DNA from: Schaalia dentiphila ATCC 17982 | GTDB taxonomy: Bacteria; Actinomycetota; Actinomycetes; Actinomycetales; Actinomycetaceae | NCBI RefSeq assembly: GCF_000154225.1 | Contig: NZ_DS264586.1 | Span: 1,952,527-2,016,526, forward strand | DNA length: 64,000 nucleotides | Reading direction: 5' to 3' | Shown here: in pieces, positions 52,448 to 60,776 of the stretch | Layout: each line of letters opens with the position of its first letter | How positions within the stretch are numbered: the stretch's first letter is position 1 | Made by a program: the position numbers and the translations under genes | The notes under the pieces: model-generated | Told to the model about the DNA's origin: nothing | Seen by the model: only the letters and a program-made list of their open reading frames with translations | Databases searched by the model: none

Positions 52448-53520
52448 CGGTTGGGCACCACCACGCGCTGGCCTTCGGCGATCTCATCGCCGCTCACTTC
52501 GACGCGGTCACCCGCGAACAGGCCGACGGTGACGGGAACCCGACGAACTCCGCCCTTCTCATCCACAACCTCAACTCCGAACTGGTCGGTGCTGAGAGCA
52601 ACGAGGGCACCCAAGGGCACGGACAGGACACCCTTGCGGGTCTCAGAGGTCAGGCCCAGGGAGACGGAGGCCTCCTGGAAGCCTTCCAGGGCGGAGGTGT
52701 CATCGGGGGTGACGGTGATCGGGATGATCCTCTCCTTATTCGTCTCCTTGCTGCCTTCTTCGCTTTCCTTCTCACGGGGCGGTTCCACGGAGGTGATCGT
52801 CCCGGTCGTTGTCGTCGCCGAACCGGGTAGGCGCACGGTGACGGAATTGCCGACGACGCCGAGCGCCTGGTCGGAGAGCTTCAGGTTCGCGGAAATCACC
52901 TGACGCGAGGACGAGGCAGTGAACAGCTCCGTCTCCATCGTGGCGCTGGTGCCGACGCGGGCCTTAAGCGCACCGATGCGCAGGTCTTCAGGGGCGAAGA
53001 GCACGGTGCCCAGCGGCAGGGAGCCGCTTTGGGGCAGAGTAAGCGCCTTCTGCCACTTCTTGATCGCCGCGATCGTATTCCAGTCGAAGTGGGCGTTGGG
53101 GGTGGCCTCGAAGTAGCCGAGCTCCGACAGCGCGGTCTCCAGCTGTCGCACGTCCTCACCGTCGCTCATGCCCTCCTCGAACGCGCGCCAGGCGGGGGTG
53201 GCGCCGTGGAGCAAATAGGTGTTGTTCCCGGCGACCGTGTACACGTGTGAACCCTGGGTGAGGGTTGTACCGGGCGTGGGCAGGGCTGTGACGACGCCAT
53301 CAAAGGCGCTCTTGAGGGTGTAGGAGTCGGCGTAGTGGAGGGACCCCTGGACGGTGGTCTCACCGACCAGGTCTCCGCGGGTGACGGTCGCGGTGGCACC
53401 GTTAAAGGACTGCGGGGCATCGGCCTCGGCTTGAGCGCCCGAGCAGGCCGACAGGGTCATTCCCGCGACCGCCACCATCGCTAGTGCTGCGGCGAAGCGT
53501 GGGGTGCGTAGACAATTCAC
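52444..53520 (-). CDS. MacA/HlyD-like adaptor lipoprotein with peptidoglycan-binding domain
   Basis: 358 residues from a GTG overlapping the previous stop (GTGA). Signal peptide with lipobox LSAC near residue 26. The lipoyl/hairpin part of a membrane-fusion protein flanks an inserted peptidoglycan-binding domain ([19 protein letters not shown], then [13 protein letters not shown], about 125-160). A beta-barrel and C-terminal MacA-like [20 protein letters not shown] and [17 protein letters not shown] close the chain. In a Gram-positive the adaptor would connect the permease to the wall. Confidence 0.9.
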   Translation of the reverse strand: MNCLRTPRFAAALAMVAVAGMTLSACSGAQAEADAPQSFNGATATVTRGDLVGETTVQGSLHYADSYTLKSAFDGVVTALPTPGTTLTQGSHVYTVAGNNTYLLHGATPAWRAFEEGMSDGEDVRQLETALSELGYFEATPNAHFDWNTIAAIKKWQKALTLPQSGSLPLGTVLFAPEDLRIGALKARVGTSATMETELFTASSSRQVISANLKLSDQALGVVGNSVTVRLPGSATTTTGTITSVEPPREKESEEGSKETNKERIIPITVTPDDTSALEGFQEASVSLGLTSETRKGVLSVPLGALVALSTDQFGVEVVDEKGGVRRVPVTVGLFAGDRVEVSGDEIAEGQRVVVPNR

Positions 53521-53993
53521 TTCGCGCCTCCGGGGTTACCGAAGCACTTGTTGAGAGCATCCTGCGGGATGTCCTGGATGTTGACGCCCTTGCCCGGCTC
53601 GGGGTCCTTCACGTCGTAACCAAGATCGCGCAGGCACTGGGCGCCCTTGACGAGGGCTTCACGTCCATTCGGATCCTTCGTCAGATCGTCGTCGCCCGTC
53701 AGACCCGACACCTTCGTCATGCACTCGTTGAGTGCCGAATTGAAAGCATCGGAGTTGTCCTTGATCTGCTCGGGCGTCAGCCCGGTGTCGGGAACGTCGA
53801 AGCCCTTCTCACGCATGCACTGAGCGAAAACCAGGTTGGGGTCGTTGCTGGCCGCGTTGGTGGCCGCCGAGCTTGGGCTCTTAGTGCTGGAGGCGGACGA
53901 ACCGGTCGAGCCGGTCGAGCCGCATGCGCTGAGGGCTGCTGCCAGGGTGATGGCGATGACGGCGAGGGCGCTCGTCTGGGCGCGATTCTTCAT
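53517..53993 (-). CDS. Small lipoprotein with duplicated four-cysteine module, first gene of the efflux operon
   Basis: 158 residues. Lipobox LSAC at Cys24, then a Ser/Thr/Ala-rich tether. The rest is an internal duplication: AQCMREKGFDVPD with Cys59 and LNECM with Cys91, then AQCLRDLGYDVKDPEP with Cys120 and LNKCF with Cys150. Each half reads DPN, AQC[ML]R, G[FY]DV, then a helix ending in N-[EK]-C, suggesting two disulfides. Similar short secreted proteins precede MacAB-like genes in other actinobacteria, by my recollection. Function unknown; a substrate-binding or sensing role is plausible. The ATG follows AAGGAG. Confidence 0.82.
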   Translation of the reverse strand: MKNRAQTSALAVIAITLAAALSACGSTGSTGSSASSTKSPSSAATNAASNDPNLVFAQCMREKGFDVPDTGLTPEQIKDNSDAFNSALNECMTKVSGLTGDDDLTKDPNGREALVKGAQCLRDLGYDVKDPEPGKGVNIQDIPQDALNKCFGNPGGAK

Positions 53994-54038
53994 CGAAAAC
54001 TCCTTGAGGACTGCTTATCGGCAATGGTTCTCACTGCC

Positions 54039-54067
54039 TGTATAGATTACAGTCCACAACCCTGAAA
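54039..54067 (-). promoter_or_regulatory. Promoter of the MacAB-like operon
   Basis: On the minus strand: TTTCAG (54062-54067), 17-base spacer, TATACA (54039-54044). It sits 46 bases before the lipoprotein ATG. Confidence 0.55.
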
Positions 54068-54078
54068 GCTACCTGAAA
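54061..54078 (-). promoter_or_regulatory. Direct repeat overlapping the -35 of the MacAB-like promoter
   Basis: TTTCAGG occurs twice on the minus strand with an 11-base period (54061-54067 and 54072-54078), one copy being the -35 element. Half-sites in helical phase at this place are typical of an OmpR-family response regulator acting as activator. Confidence 0.45.
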
Positions 54079-54174
54079 ACTATCCGGGAGCCTTCGCAGA
54101 ATTTCATCAGACAACCCTGAGAGGTCCTCACAGCCACACACCGACAGAAACCACTGTCATGTCCAACTCCTCGC

Positions 54175-54270
54175 GAGCATATCTCACTCACACCCCAAGG
54201 ACCTTGGAATACCGATGATCTAATGTCGACACCCGAACGCGATGCAGCAGAGTTGCCTGTGGAATTGCAG
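54175..54270 (+). repeat. Copy A of a diverged direct repeat flanking the lac module
   Basis: Matches 60265-60360. The best part is ATGTCGACACCCGAACGCGA at 54223-54242; the second copy differs by one base in this stretch. Similarity continues weakly for about 45 bases upstream and about 25 downstream. Read as codons, both copies begin MSTPERDA, with several differences at third positions. Confidence 0.6.
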
Positions 54271-54292
54271 ACGAATCAGGAGGTAGCGAAAC

Positions 54293-54323
54293 AGGCGGGG
54301 GACGACGAAGGCGTCCCCCGCCT
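54293..54323 (-). terminator. Terminator of the GPH symporter gene
   Basis: Perfect 12-bp stem AGGCGGGGGACG (54293-54304) / CGTCCCCCGCCT (54312-54323), 7-base loop, downstream of the symporter stop. The rest of the 397-base gap (53994-54390) holds the efflux promoter and repeat copy A, and no gene that I can support. Confidence 0.75.
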
Positions 54324-54390
54324 CAACTCTCCCACGCGTCGCCCGGAGCATCTCACGAGTTGCCCCGAAGAGGCTGCGAATGTGGAAGTC

Positions 54391-55833
54391 TTAACCCTCC
54401 TTGTCAGAAGCGCTCGCCATGTTTTCTTCAAGGATGGACACGATCTCGCCGTGCTTGGCCTCGGTGAGAGTCACCTTGCGGGCGAAGACGATGAACGCAA
54501 GGACGACAACCACCAGCGGCACGTAGAATGCAGCCGCCTTGAATGTCTCGATGTTGCTGCTCGTCAGAAGCGAAGGATCGACGTCGTTGGTCATGGCGGC
54601 CACGATGGCGACGAAACCGACGATCGAGTTCGACAGCGCGCCTGCGATCTTATCGAGCATCGGACGCACGGAAAGCGTCACCGCCTCGTTGCGCTTGCCG
54701 GTCTTCCACTGGCCGTATTCGACGGAGTCGGTGATCGTCAGGATCGCCGTCATCTGGATGCAGGTGGCGGGCAGGTAGAAGAGCACCAGGGCAACGAAGA
54801 CGACTACGAGGTTCGTCGAGAAGATGATGAACAGGATGTAGGCGCAGGCCATGAACGCCATGCCACCGAGGTAGAGGTAGCGGCGCGGGACATGCCGGTT
54901 TATGACCGGGTATAGAGGCGTGACTGCAAGGCCGATGAGGAAGGCGATGATACCGACTACGGAGTAGATGTCCGGCTTTTGGAGGACGAACTTGAACAGA
55001 TAGATCATGAATCCGGTCGTCGCGACATTCGCGATCGAGTACAGGACGTAGGACAAGGAGACCCAGAGGAGCTGGTCATTACGTCCGATCGCCTGGAAGG
55101 CCTGCAGGGGGTTGGACTTGTCGGCGGGATCGCGCAGCACGCTCTCCTCTTCGCGCGTTCCAAAAGCGACGGCCAGGCAGGTGACGATGCCAAGGATGGC
55201 GATCACGGCACCGAAGCCGCTCCAGCCTGCCTGACTCTCGGAGCCTGCACCTGCAAGGGCACCGAAGAACGCGACGACGGGAACGACAATCGCGGTCACA
55301 CCGTTGTAGCCGATCGAGCCCGTGAAGGTACCGAGGGCGGTGTACACGCTACGTTCCTGCGAAGACGAGGACAGGGCGGGGATCATTCCCCAGTAGGAGA
55401 TGTCACGTAGGGAGTACAAAACGTCGAGGACCACGAAGACGATCACGAAGACAACGATGAACACGCCCTTGTTCACGTTGACGAGGCCGAAGAGTCCGGT
55501 GAAGATCGCGAAGAGTAGGATCGAGGATCCAACACCGCCGATGACCTGCCAGGGCTTGAAGCGCCCAAAACGCGAGTTCGTGTTGTCCACGAGGTTACCC
55601 AGGAGCGGATCGATGAAGATCTCAACAATCCTGATGATGAAGACGAGAGCCGTGATGATCGCGATCATCGCCTTGGCATCGGAGTCCTCGTAGTCACGGA
55701 ACAGGGTCTGCGCCGCGTAGTAGGTGACAAAGAAGGTCGACAGCGCGTTGTAATACGCGGCCTGCCCGAGGTTGCCGATCGCGTAGCAGATTCGCGACAC
55801 CCAGCTCTTGTTCATTCCTTGTTCGTGTGCCAT
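54391..55833 (-). CDS. GPH-family sugar:cation symporter (probable lactose/galactoside permease)
   Basis: 480 residues, about 12 membrane segments. Features of the glycoside-pentoside-hexuronide family (LacS/MelB group): SRICYAIGNLGQAAYYNALS at the N-terminus, IDPLLGNLVDNTNSRFGRFKPW for the cation/sugar region, DISYWGMIPALSS, and DSVEYGQWKTGKRNEAVTLS near residue 380. The ATG follows AAAGGAGAGGG. Divergent from beta-galactosidase across a shared operator region, so uptake of lactose or another beta-galactoside is the likely role. No PTS-like IIA tail as in some LacS proteins. Confidence 0.9.
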   Translation of the reverse strand: MAHEQGMNKSWVSRICYAIGNLGQAAYYNALSTFFVTYYAAQTLFRDYEDSDAKAMIAIITALVFIIRIVEIFIDPLLGNLVDNTNSRFGRFKPWQVIGGVGSSILLFAIFTGLFGLVNVNKGVFIVVFVIVFVVLDVLYSLRDISYWGMIPALSSSSQERSVYTALGTFTGSIGYNGVTAIVVPVVAFFGALAGAGSESQAGWSGFGAVIAILGIVTCLAVAFGTREEESVLRDPADKSNPLQAFQAIGRNDQLLWVSLSYVLYSIANVATTGFMIYLFKFVLQKPDIYSVVGIIAFLIGLAVTPLYPVINRHVPRRYLYLGGMAFMACAYILFIIFSTNLVVVFVALVLFYLPATCIQMTAILTITDSVEYGQWKTGKRNEAVTLSVRPMLDKIAGALSNSIVGFVAIVAAMTNDVDPSLLTSSNIETFKAAAFYVPLVVVVLAFIVFARKVTLTEAKHGEIVSILEENMASASDKEG

Positions 55834-56020
55834 TGTCCCTCTCCTTTGAAGCAACACTTGCATGGACAGTCATAACTTAACATATTTACCTTGCAGCTCC
55901 AAGGTCATTTAGATCATACGAGCATTTACAAGTAACCTAATTGCGTATTTGTACACGGCAGGTTAATCTGTTCTCAGAGCACGATCGCTCCACCGCAACG
56001 TCGCACATCCGGAGGTCACC
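55834..56020. promoter_or_regulatory. Divergent symporter / lacZ control region
   Basis: AT-rich 187 bases. Contains the palindrome ACCTTGCAGCTCCAAGGT at 55888-55905 (16 of 18 positions symmetrical), a good candidate operator for the LacI-family protein encoded beyond lacZ. A plus-strand promoter TTGCGT (55941-55946), 17-base spacer, TAATCT (55964-55969) lies ahead of lacZ. A second inverted pair TAACCT / AGGTTA (55933-55938, 55960-55965) flanks it. Confidence 0.6.
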
Positions 56021-59000
56021 ATGTTCCACACGCCCCATGTTTCCACCCCCACATCTGCTTGGCTCAGCGATCCACAGACCTTTGCCGTCAATCGACTTCC
56101 CGCCCGCTCTTCCCATGACTCAGACACGCACCGCCAGAGCCTCGATGGAACCTGGGAGGTAGCACTCACCACCGCATCGCGCATCTGCCTCGTCTCCCCC
56201 ACCGACTGCTTCTTAACCGAGGAAGCGTGCGACCTGCCCGTCCCCTCGACGCTCGAAGCGGAGGGACTGTGGCCACCGGCCTACGTCAACATCCAGATGC
56301 CGTGGGACGGACACGCTAATCCGACGGCTCCCAACTTTCCCGAGGACTGCCGAGTCGCCGTCTACCGTCGCCAATTCCGCCTTGACGACGCCGTGCTGGA
56401 GAGTCTCAAGGCACGCGGCAGCGTACGCCTACGTTTTGAAGGCTTCGCGACCGCGCTCTACGTGTGGGTCGACGGCGCGTTCGTCGGATACTGCGAGGAT
56501 GGCTACACTGCGAGTGAGTTCGAGGTGATGCAGGCTCTCAATAGCGATAGCGGCACGGAGGAACACGAGCTCGTGGTCGCGTGCTACGAGCACTCGAGCG
56601 CTTCCTGGCTTGAAGGACAGGATTCGTGGCGTTTCCACGGCCTGTTCCGCTCCGTTTACCTGATCGCGCTGCCGGTGTGCCACATCGAAAACCTAATGGT
56701 GGACACGGACTACGACGCAGCGACGGGCATGGGCACCCTGGACATCAAGGCCGACATCTGCGGCATCGATGCTGACGTCACCATCAGCGCCGAACTTACG
56801 GACCGCTCGGCCACCGTCGTGTGGAGCCACCGCAGCCCCACGAGGGAGCCCGTCATTGAGCTGAGCGGTGTTCTATCCAAGATTTGCCCATGGACGGCGG
56901 AGGACCCGGCGCTCTACACGCTGAGCGTGGCTCTTCTCGATGCGGACGGACACACGCACGAGGTCGTGAGCCAGCGCGTGGGCTTCCGCCGTTTTGAGAT
57001 CGTCGACGGCGTGTTCACTCTCAACGATCAGCGCCTGATCTTCCGAGGAGTGAACCGTCACGAGTTCAGCCCATACACGGGCCGCACGATGGCGATGGAG
57101 GACATGGTCACGGATGTACGACTGTGCAAACAGCTCAACATCAACGCCATTCGCACGAGCCACTACCCTAACGACACGCGATTCCTCGATCTGTGTGACG
57201 AATACGGCCTGTACGTCATCGACGAGGCGAACCTGGAGACCCACGGCTCATGGTGCACACCAGGCGATATTCCCACACCCGAGACGGCCATCCCGGGCTC
57301 GAAGATGGAGTGGGAGAACGCATGCGTGGATCGCGTGGAGTCGATGGTGCGCCAGGACCGCAACCACGCGAGTGTGCTCATCTGGTCACTGGGTAACGAG
57401 TCCTACGGCGGCGAGGTGTTCCGCAGCATGTACCGACGCTGTCACGAGCTGGACGAGGCCCGTCCAGTTCACTACGAGGGCGTGACATGGGATCGCGAGT
57501 TCGACGATGCCTCGGATATCGAGTCGCGCATGTACGCCCATCCCGACGCTATTGAGGAGTACCTGCGCTGTGAGCCGGCAAAGCCCTACCTGTCGTGCGA
57601 GTACATGCACTCAATGGGTAACTCAGTGGGAGGCTTGCAACTGTACACGGACCTCGAGCGTTACCCCGAGTACGGCGGCGGCTTCATCTGGGACTTCATC
57701 GATCAGGCTCTGTACCATGAGCCGACCGCCGGATCGGGCGGTGAGTTCCTGGCCTACGGCGGCGACTTCGGTGATCGTCCTTGCGACTGGGAGTTCTCGT
57801 GCGACGGCATCGTTTTCGCGGATCGTACGCCCAAGCCTCAGGCGCAGGCGGTGAAGGCTCTCTACGCCCCGGTGACACTCACCCCCAGCGCGCAGGGCAT
57901 ACGTCTGGGTATACTCACCCTTCCCGCTCCGCTTGAGCACCTGAGAGTGCGCGCCCGCGTGCTCGCGGACGGCGAGGTCGCATGGGAGGCCGAGTACGAG
58001 GCGGCATCCGCGAGCGGCCCGGAGGGCTTGGTCGAGGTACGTTGGCCCAGCGAGCTGTTGGGCGAGACAGCACGAGAAATTGTCCTGGAGGGGACGCTGT
58101 TTCTCGCCGCGCCTACCGCGTGGTGCGAGGCGGGGCACGTGGTGGCGGTGGGTCAATCGATCCACGCGCGCCCGGAGCCGCCAACGGAGGAGATCGAGGG
58201 TGAGGCTGACTTCACGCTGGGACGCTGGAACGTCGGCATGCGCCACGGCGAGAGCGAGGCTCTGCTGTCTCGCACCGCCGGCGGCATCGTGCAGTGGAAA
58301 CGCGGGGAGGAGGCCATGGTGCTCTTCCCGCCTCGCCTAACGACGTTCCGTCCCCTCACAGACAATGACCGCGGGGCCGGCCACGGTTTCGAGCGTGCAT
58401 GCTGGACGACCGCCGGTGCCTACGCCCGCTGCGTGGACACACGGGTTGAGCCCCGTGAAGGCGGCGTCGTCGTCACCTACGACTACCAGTTGGCCAGCCT
58501 GGACAACGTCATCGTTCCCGTGCGCTACGAGCTGCGTACCGATGGAACGATCCGCCTGACGGCAACCTACCCGGGTGCCCAGAACCTGCCGACGATGCCA
58601 TGTTTCGGCCTCGAGTGGGCTCTACCTTCCTCGATTGACCGGCTGCGTTTCTACGGCCTCGGCCCTGTCGAGGCCTACGCGGATCGCCTAGCCGGCGCAA
58701 ACCTGGGTGTGTGGGAACTCAGCGCCGCGCAGGGCCTGGCCCACTACGCGGTGCCGCAGGAGTGTGGCTTCCACCCCGGTGTGCGCTGGTGCGATGCGAC
58801 CGACGCCAACGGCCACGGGCTGCGCGTACAGGCCCGCGCCAACCTAGGCATCTCTCTCCTACCCTATTCGTCCACGCAAATTGAGAACGCACGCCACTGG
58901 TGGGAACTTCCCGAGCCTTCGCAGCGTACCGCGACGTACCTGCGTCTGCTCAGCGCACAGATGGGCGTGGGCGGCGATGATTCGTGGGGTTCACCGGTCC

Positions 59001-59065
59001 ACGACGAGTTCCAGATCGACGCGACGCACGAGCAGATCGTGGACGTGACGCTGTCTCTCCTGTGA
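56021..59065 (+). CDS. lacZ: Beta-galactosidase, glycoside hydrolase family 2
   Basis: Hydrolyses lactose and other beta-galactosides. 1014 residues, the same size class as E. coli LacZ (1024). N-terminal jelly-roll with SLDGTWEVALTT and PSTLEAEGLWPPAYVNIQMPWDG. The catalytic barrel contains FRGVNRHEFSPYTGR. Acid/base Glu460 is in WSLGNESYGG and nucleophile Glu527 in YLSCEYMHSMGNS. The small C-terminal domain has FYGLGPVEAYADR. No signal peptide, so it is intracellular and needs the symporter. The ATG follows GGAGGTCACC. It is convergent with the LacI gene. Confidence 0.97.
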   Translation: MFHTPHVSTPTSAWLSDPQTFAVNRLPARSSHDSDTHRQSLDGTWEVALTTASRICLVSPTDCFLTEEACDLPVPSTLEAEGLWPPAYVNIQMPWDGHANPTAPNFPEDCRVAVYRRQFRLDDAVLESLKARGSVRLRFEGFATALYVWVDGAFVGYCEDGYTASEFEVMQALNSDSGTEEHELVVACYEHSSASWLEGQDSWRFHGLFRSVYLIALPVCHIENLMVDTDYDAATGMGTLDIKADICGIDADVTISAELTDRSATVVWSHRSPTREPVIELSGVLSKICPWTAEDPALYTLSVALLDADGHTHEVVSQRVGFRRFEIVDGVFTLNDQRLIFRGVNRHEFSPYTGRTMAMEDMVTDVRLCKQLNINAIRTSHYPNDTRFLDLCDEYGLYVIDEANLETHGSWCTPGDIPTPETAIPGSKMEWENACVDRVESMVRQDRNHASVLIWSLGNESYGGEVFRSMYRRCHELDEARPVHYEGVTWDREFDDASDIESRMYAHPDAIEEYLRCEPAKPYLSCEYMHSMGNSVGGLQLYTDLERYPEYGGGFIWDFIDQALYHEPTAGSGGEFLAYGGDFGDRPCDWEFSCDGIVFADRTPKPQAQAVKALYAPVTLTPSAQGIRLGILTLPAPLEHLRVRARVLADGEVAWEAEYEAASASGPEGLVEVRWPSELLGETAREIVLEGTLFLAAPTAWCEAGHVVAVGQSIHARPEPPTEEIEGEADFTLGRWNVGMRHGESEALLSRTAGGIVQWKRGEEAMVLFPPRLTTFRPLTDNDRGAGHGFERACWTTAGAYARCVDTRVEPREGGVVVTYDYQLASLDNVIVPVRYELRTDGTIRLTATYPGAQNLPTMPCFGLEWALPSSIDRLRFYGLGPVEAYADRLAGANLGVWELSAAQGLAHYAVPQECGFHPGVRWCDATDANGHGLRVQARANLGISLLPYSSTQIENARHWWELPEPSQRTATYLRLLSAQMGVGGDDSWGSPVHDEFQIDATHEQIVDVTLSLL

Positions 59066-59069
59066 CGAG

Positions 59070-59114
59070 GCAACGCGGCGGCGGGGTGAGAAGCACACGC
59101 CGCCGCCACGTTGC
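59070..59114. terminator. Bidirectional hairpin between lacZ and the LacI gene
   Basis: GCAACGCGGCGGCG (59070-59083) pairs with CGCCGCCG and CGTTGC (59098-59114), with a 3-base bulge. Confidence 0.65.
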
Positions 59115-59125
59115 GCGTCAGACGA

Positions 59126-60151
59126 TCAGTACCGGGGCGTGTCCTCGACGGGAATAAAGCTCTGCCGAGGCACCAGGCGCGTGGAGAGGAGCACGTGATG
59201 CTTGTGCCGGAACCGGCCGACAATCGCGTCGGAAAGAAGCATGAGGGCTGTCTCGGCGAGCTCTGAACGCTCAATCGCGTAGGAGCTGAGCGTGGGAGCC
59301 GTGTACTGACACACTTCGAGATTATCGATCGACAGGACCGCGACCTCCTCGGGAATCCTCACCCCACGGGCCACCAGCGCCTGGATGACGCCGACTGCCA
59401 AAGGATCTGCAGCCACGAGGATCGCGTCAGGCATCGCCTCCGCATGGGCATCCAGCAGAGCCTCGGCCTGGTCACGCCCGTTATCAACCGTGAATGGGCC
59501 GGACGCATACACGTGCCCGTCGGTCGGCATCCCCAGCAGACGCGCCCACTCATCGAAAGCAAAGGTGCGAGGATCCCGGGCGAAGACGTGCGACCCCATC
59601 ATGTGCCCGTCTCCACCGATAAAAGCGATACGCTCGCGCCCCTGCTCGCGCAGCGCGTAGATGGCCTCGATGACGGTTTGCTGCAGGTCGGGGCGCACCG
59701 AATGAAAGAGGGTGGGTGCGGGATTGATATCGATGAACACGCCGTGTGCCAGCGCCTCATGCAGCCTTTCAAGATCCTCACTCGCGATCGGAGCGGGCCC
59801 CAGGGAGACGAAGCCAGCGAAGTCATCACCGGCTTCGACCAGCGAGTCTACGTCGGAGAAGAAGGACAGGCTCATCATGTTTTTGACCGCGCATTCGCGC
59901 AGTGCGTCACGCACGTCTGCGAAGTAAGTGTCCTGGGGTCCGCGCGTCGCGTCGAAATTCTCCAGCACCGCCATCATCTGCGGAATTCCGGAGCGCGAGG
60001 AGCGCAGCGCGTAGCCGAGCTCATTGGCCACCTGAATAACGCGATGTCGGGTCGATTCTTTCGCGGTGAAGCTGGGATCCCCCGAGAGCACACGGGACAC
60101 AGTCGCCTTCGAGTACCCTGTCGCCTTCGCGATATCACCTAGATTGACCAT
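59126..60151 (-). CDS. LacI-family transcriptional regulator of the galactoside module
   Basis: 341 residues from the ATG at 60149-60151; a TTG one codon earlier is in frame. N-terminal HTH: MVNLGDIAKATGYSKATVSR then VLSGDPSFTA and hinge ELGYALRSSRSG. The effector domain has the periplasmic-binding fold: AFIGGDGHMMGSHVFARDPR, then ILVAADPLAVGVIQALVARG. The C-terminus PRQSFIPVEDT is usual. Expected to repress the symporter and lacZ through the palindrome at 55888-55905, with a galactoside as inducer. Confidence 0.92.
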   Translation of the reverse strand: MVNLGDIAKATGYSKATVSRVLSGDPSFTAKESTRHRVIQVANELGYALRSSRSGIPQMMAVLENFDATRGPQDTYFADVRDALRECAVKNMMSLSFFSDVDSLVEAGDDFAGFVSLGPAPIASEDLERLHEALAHGVFIDINPAPTLFHSVRPDLQQTVIEAIYALREQGRERIAFIGGDGHMMGSHVFARDPRTFAFDEWARLLGMPTDGHVYASGPFTVDNGRDQAEALLDAHAEAMPDAILVAADPLAVGVIQALVARGVRIPEEVAVLSIDNLEVCQYTAPTLSSYAIERSELAETALMLLSDAIVGRFRHKHHVLLSTRLVPRQSFIPVEDTPRY

Positions 60152-60264
60152 CAATCCCCATCCTGAAATGCCACGTGTTCAGCTCGTACAGTCTAGTCGA
60201 GAGGCAGAGAAAAGGCTGACACCACCGCCCCTCATCGCCAGCCACCGCAGTCGCATGCAATGCC

Positions 60265-60360
60265 TCACAAGCGCATCTCCCCATATCCCCTAAACCGCAG
60301 AATATCACCGATCCAATGTCGACACCTGAACGCGACGCAGGAGAATCGCCTGCGGAATTA
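60265..60360 (+). repeat. Copy B of a diverged direct repeat flanking the lac module
   Basis: Second copy of the element at 54175-54270, same orientation, about 6.1 kb away. It contains ATGTCGACACCTGAACGCGA at 60316-60335 and a hairpin CGCAGG-7-CCTGCG (60336-60354) that copy A keeps only with wobble pairs and a mismatch. The 222-base gap between the LacI and chorismate mutase genes otherwise shows nothing. Confidence 0.6.
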
Positions 60361-60373
60361 ATGAGGCAGGACT

Positions 60374-60730
60374 CTACAGACGCGGCCCCTCGTTGTACTC
60401 GGCCTTGATGTCCTCGTGGTGGCGGATGACCTCACGGACCATGAAGCCCAGGAACTTTTCGGCGAAATCAGGGTCGAGGCCGGAGGATGCTGCCAGGGTG
60501 CGCAGGCGCTCAACCTGGCGGGCCTCGCGGGCCGGATCGGCGGGAGGCAGGTCCAGCCGAGCCTTGATGTGCCCGACGCGCTGGGTGCAGCGGAAGCGCT
60601 CAGCGAGGATGTGCACGAGGGCAGCGTCGATGTTGTCGATCGTGGCGCGCGCATCCGCCAGCTCGGCGGGAACACCGCTCACTCCCAGGTCGGCCGAAGC
60701 GGCCACCGAGGCCTCGTCACGCTGTGCCAT
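60374..60730 (-). CDS. Chorismate mutase, AroQ type
   Basis: 118 residues; converts chorismate to prephenate for Phe and Tyr. All-helical AroQ fold: LADARATIDNIDAALVHILAER on helix 1, QRVGHIKARLDLPPADPAREARQVERL, and a final FMVREVIRHHEDIKAEY. The conserved Arg and Lys of helices 1-2 are present. Cytosolic, without the signal peptide of exported mutases. The ATG follows GGGAGGAAC. Lies between clpX and the lac module; no other aromatic gene is near. Confidence 0.9.
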   Translation of the reverse strand: MAQRDEASVAASADLGVSGVPAELADARATIDNIDAALVHILAERFRCTQRVGHIKARLDLPPADPAREARQVERLRTLAASSGLDPDFAEKFLGFMVREVIRHHEDIKAEYNEGPRL

Positions 60731-60776
60731 TGTTCCTCCCCTAGGGTCTCAACTGACCTCAGTGTAGCGGGAGAAC

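Noticed and set aside
50551..53993. Antimicrobial-peptide (BceAB) module with two-component system
   Set aside because: The permease has the single MacB/FtsX layout with a MacA-like adaptor, and no histidine kinase or response regulator gene is adjacent.
54223..54915. 230-codon frame starting at repeat copy A (MSTPERDA...)
   Set aside because: The first part is the repeat and most of the rest is antisense to the symporter. The start resembles coding sequence, so I report the repeat but not a gene.
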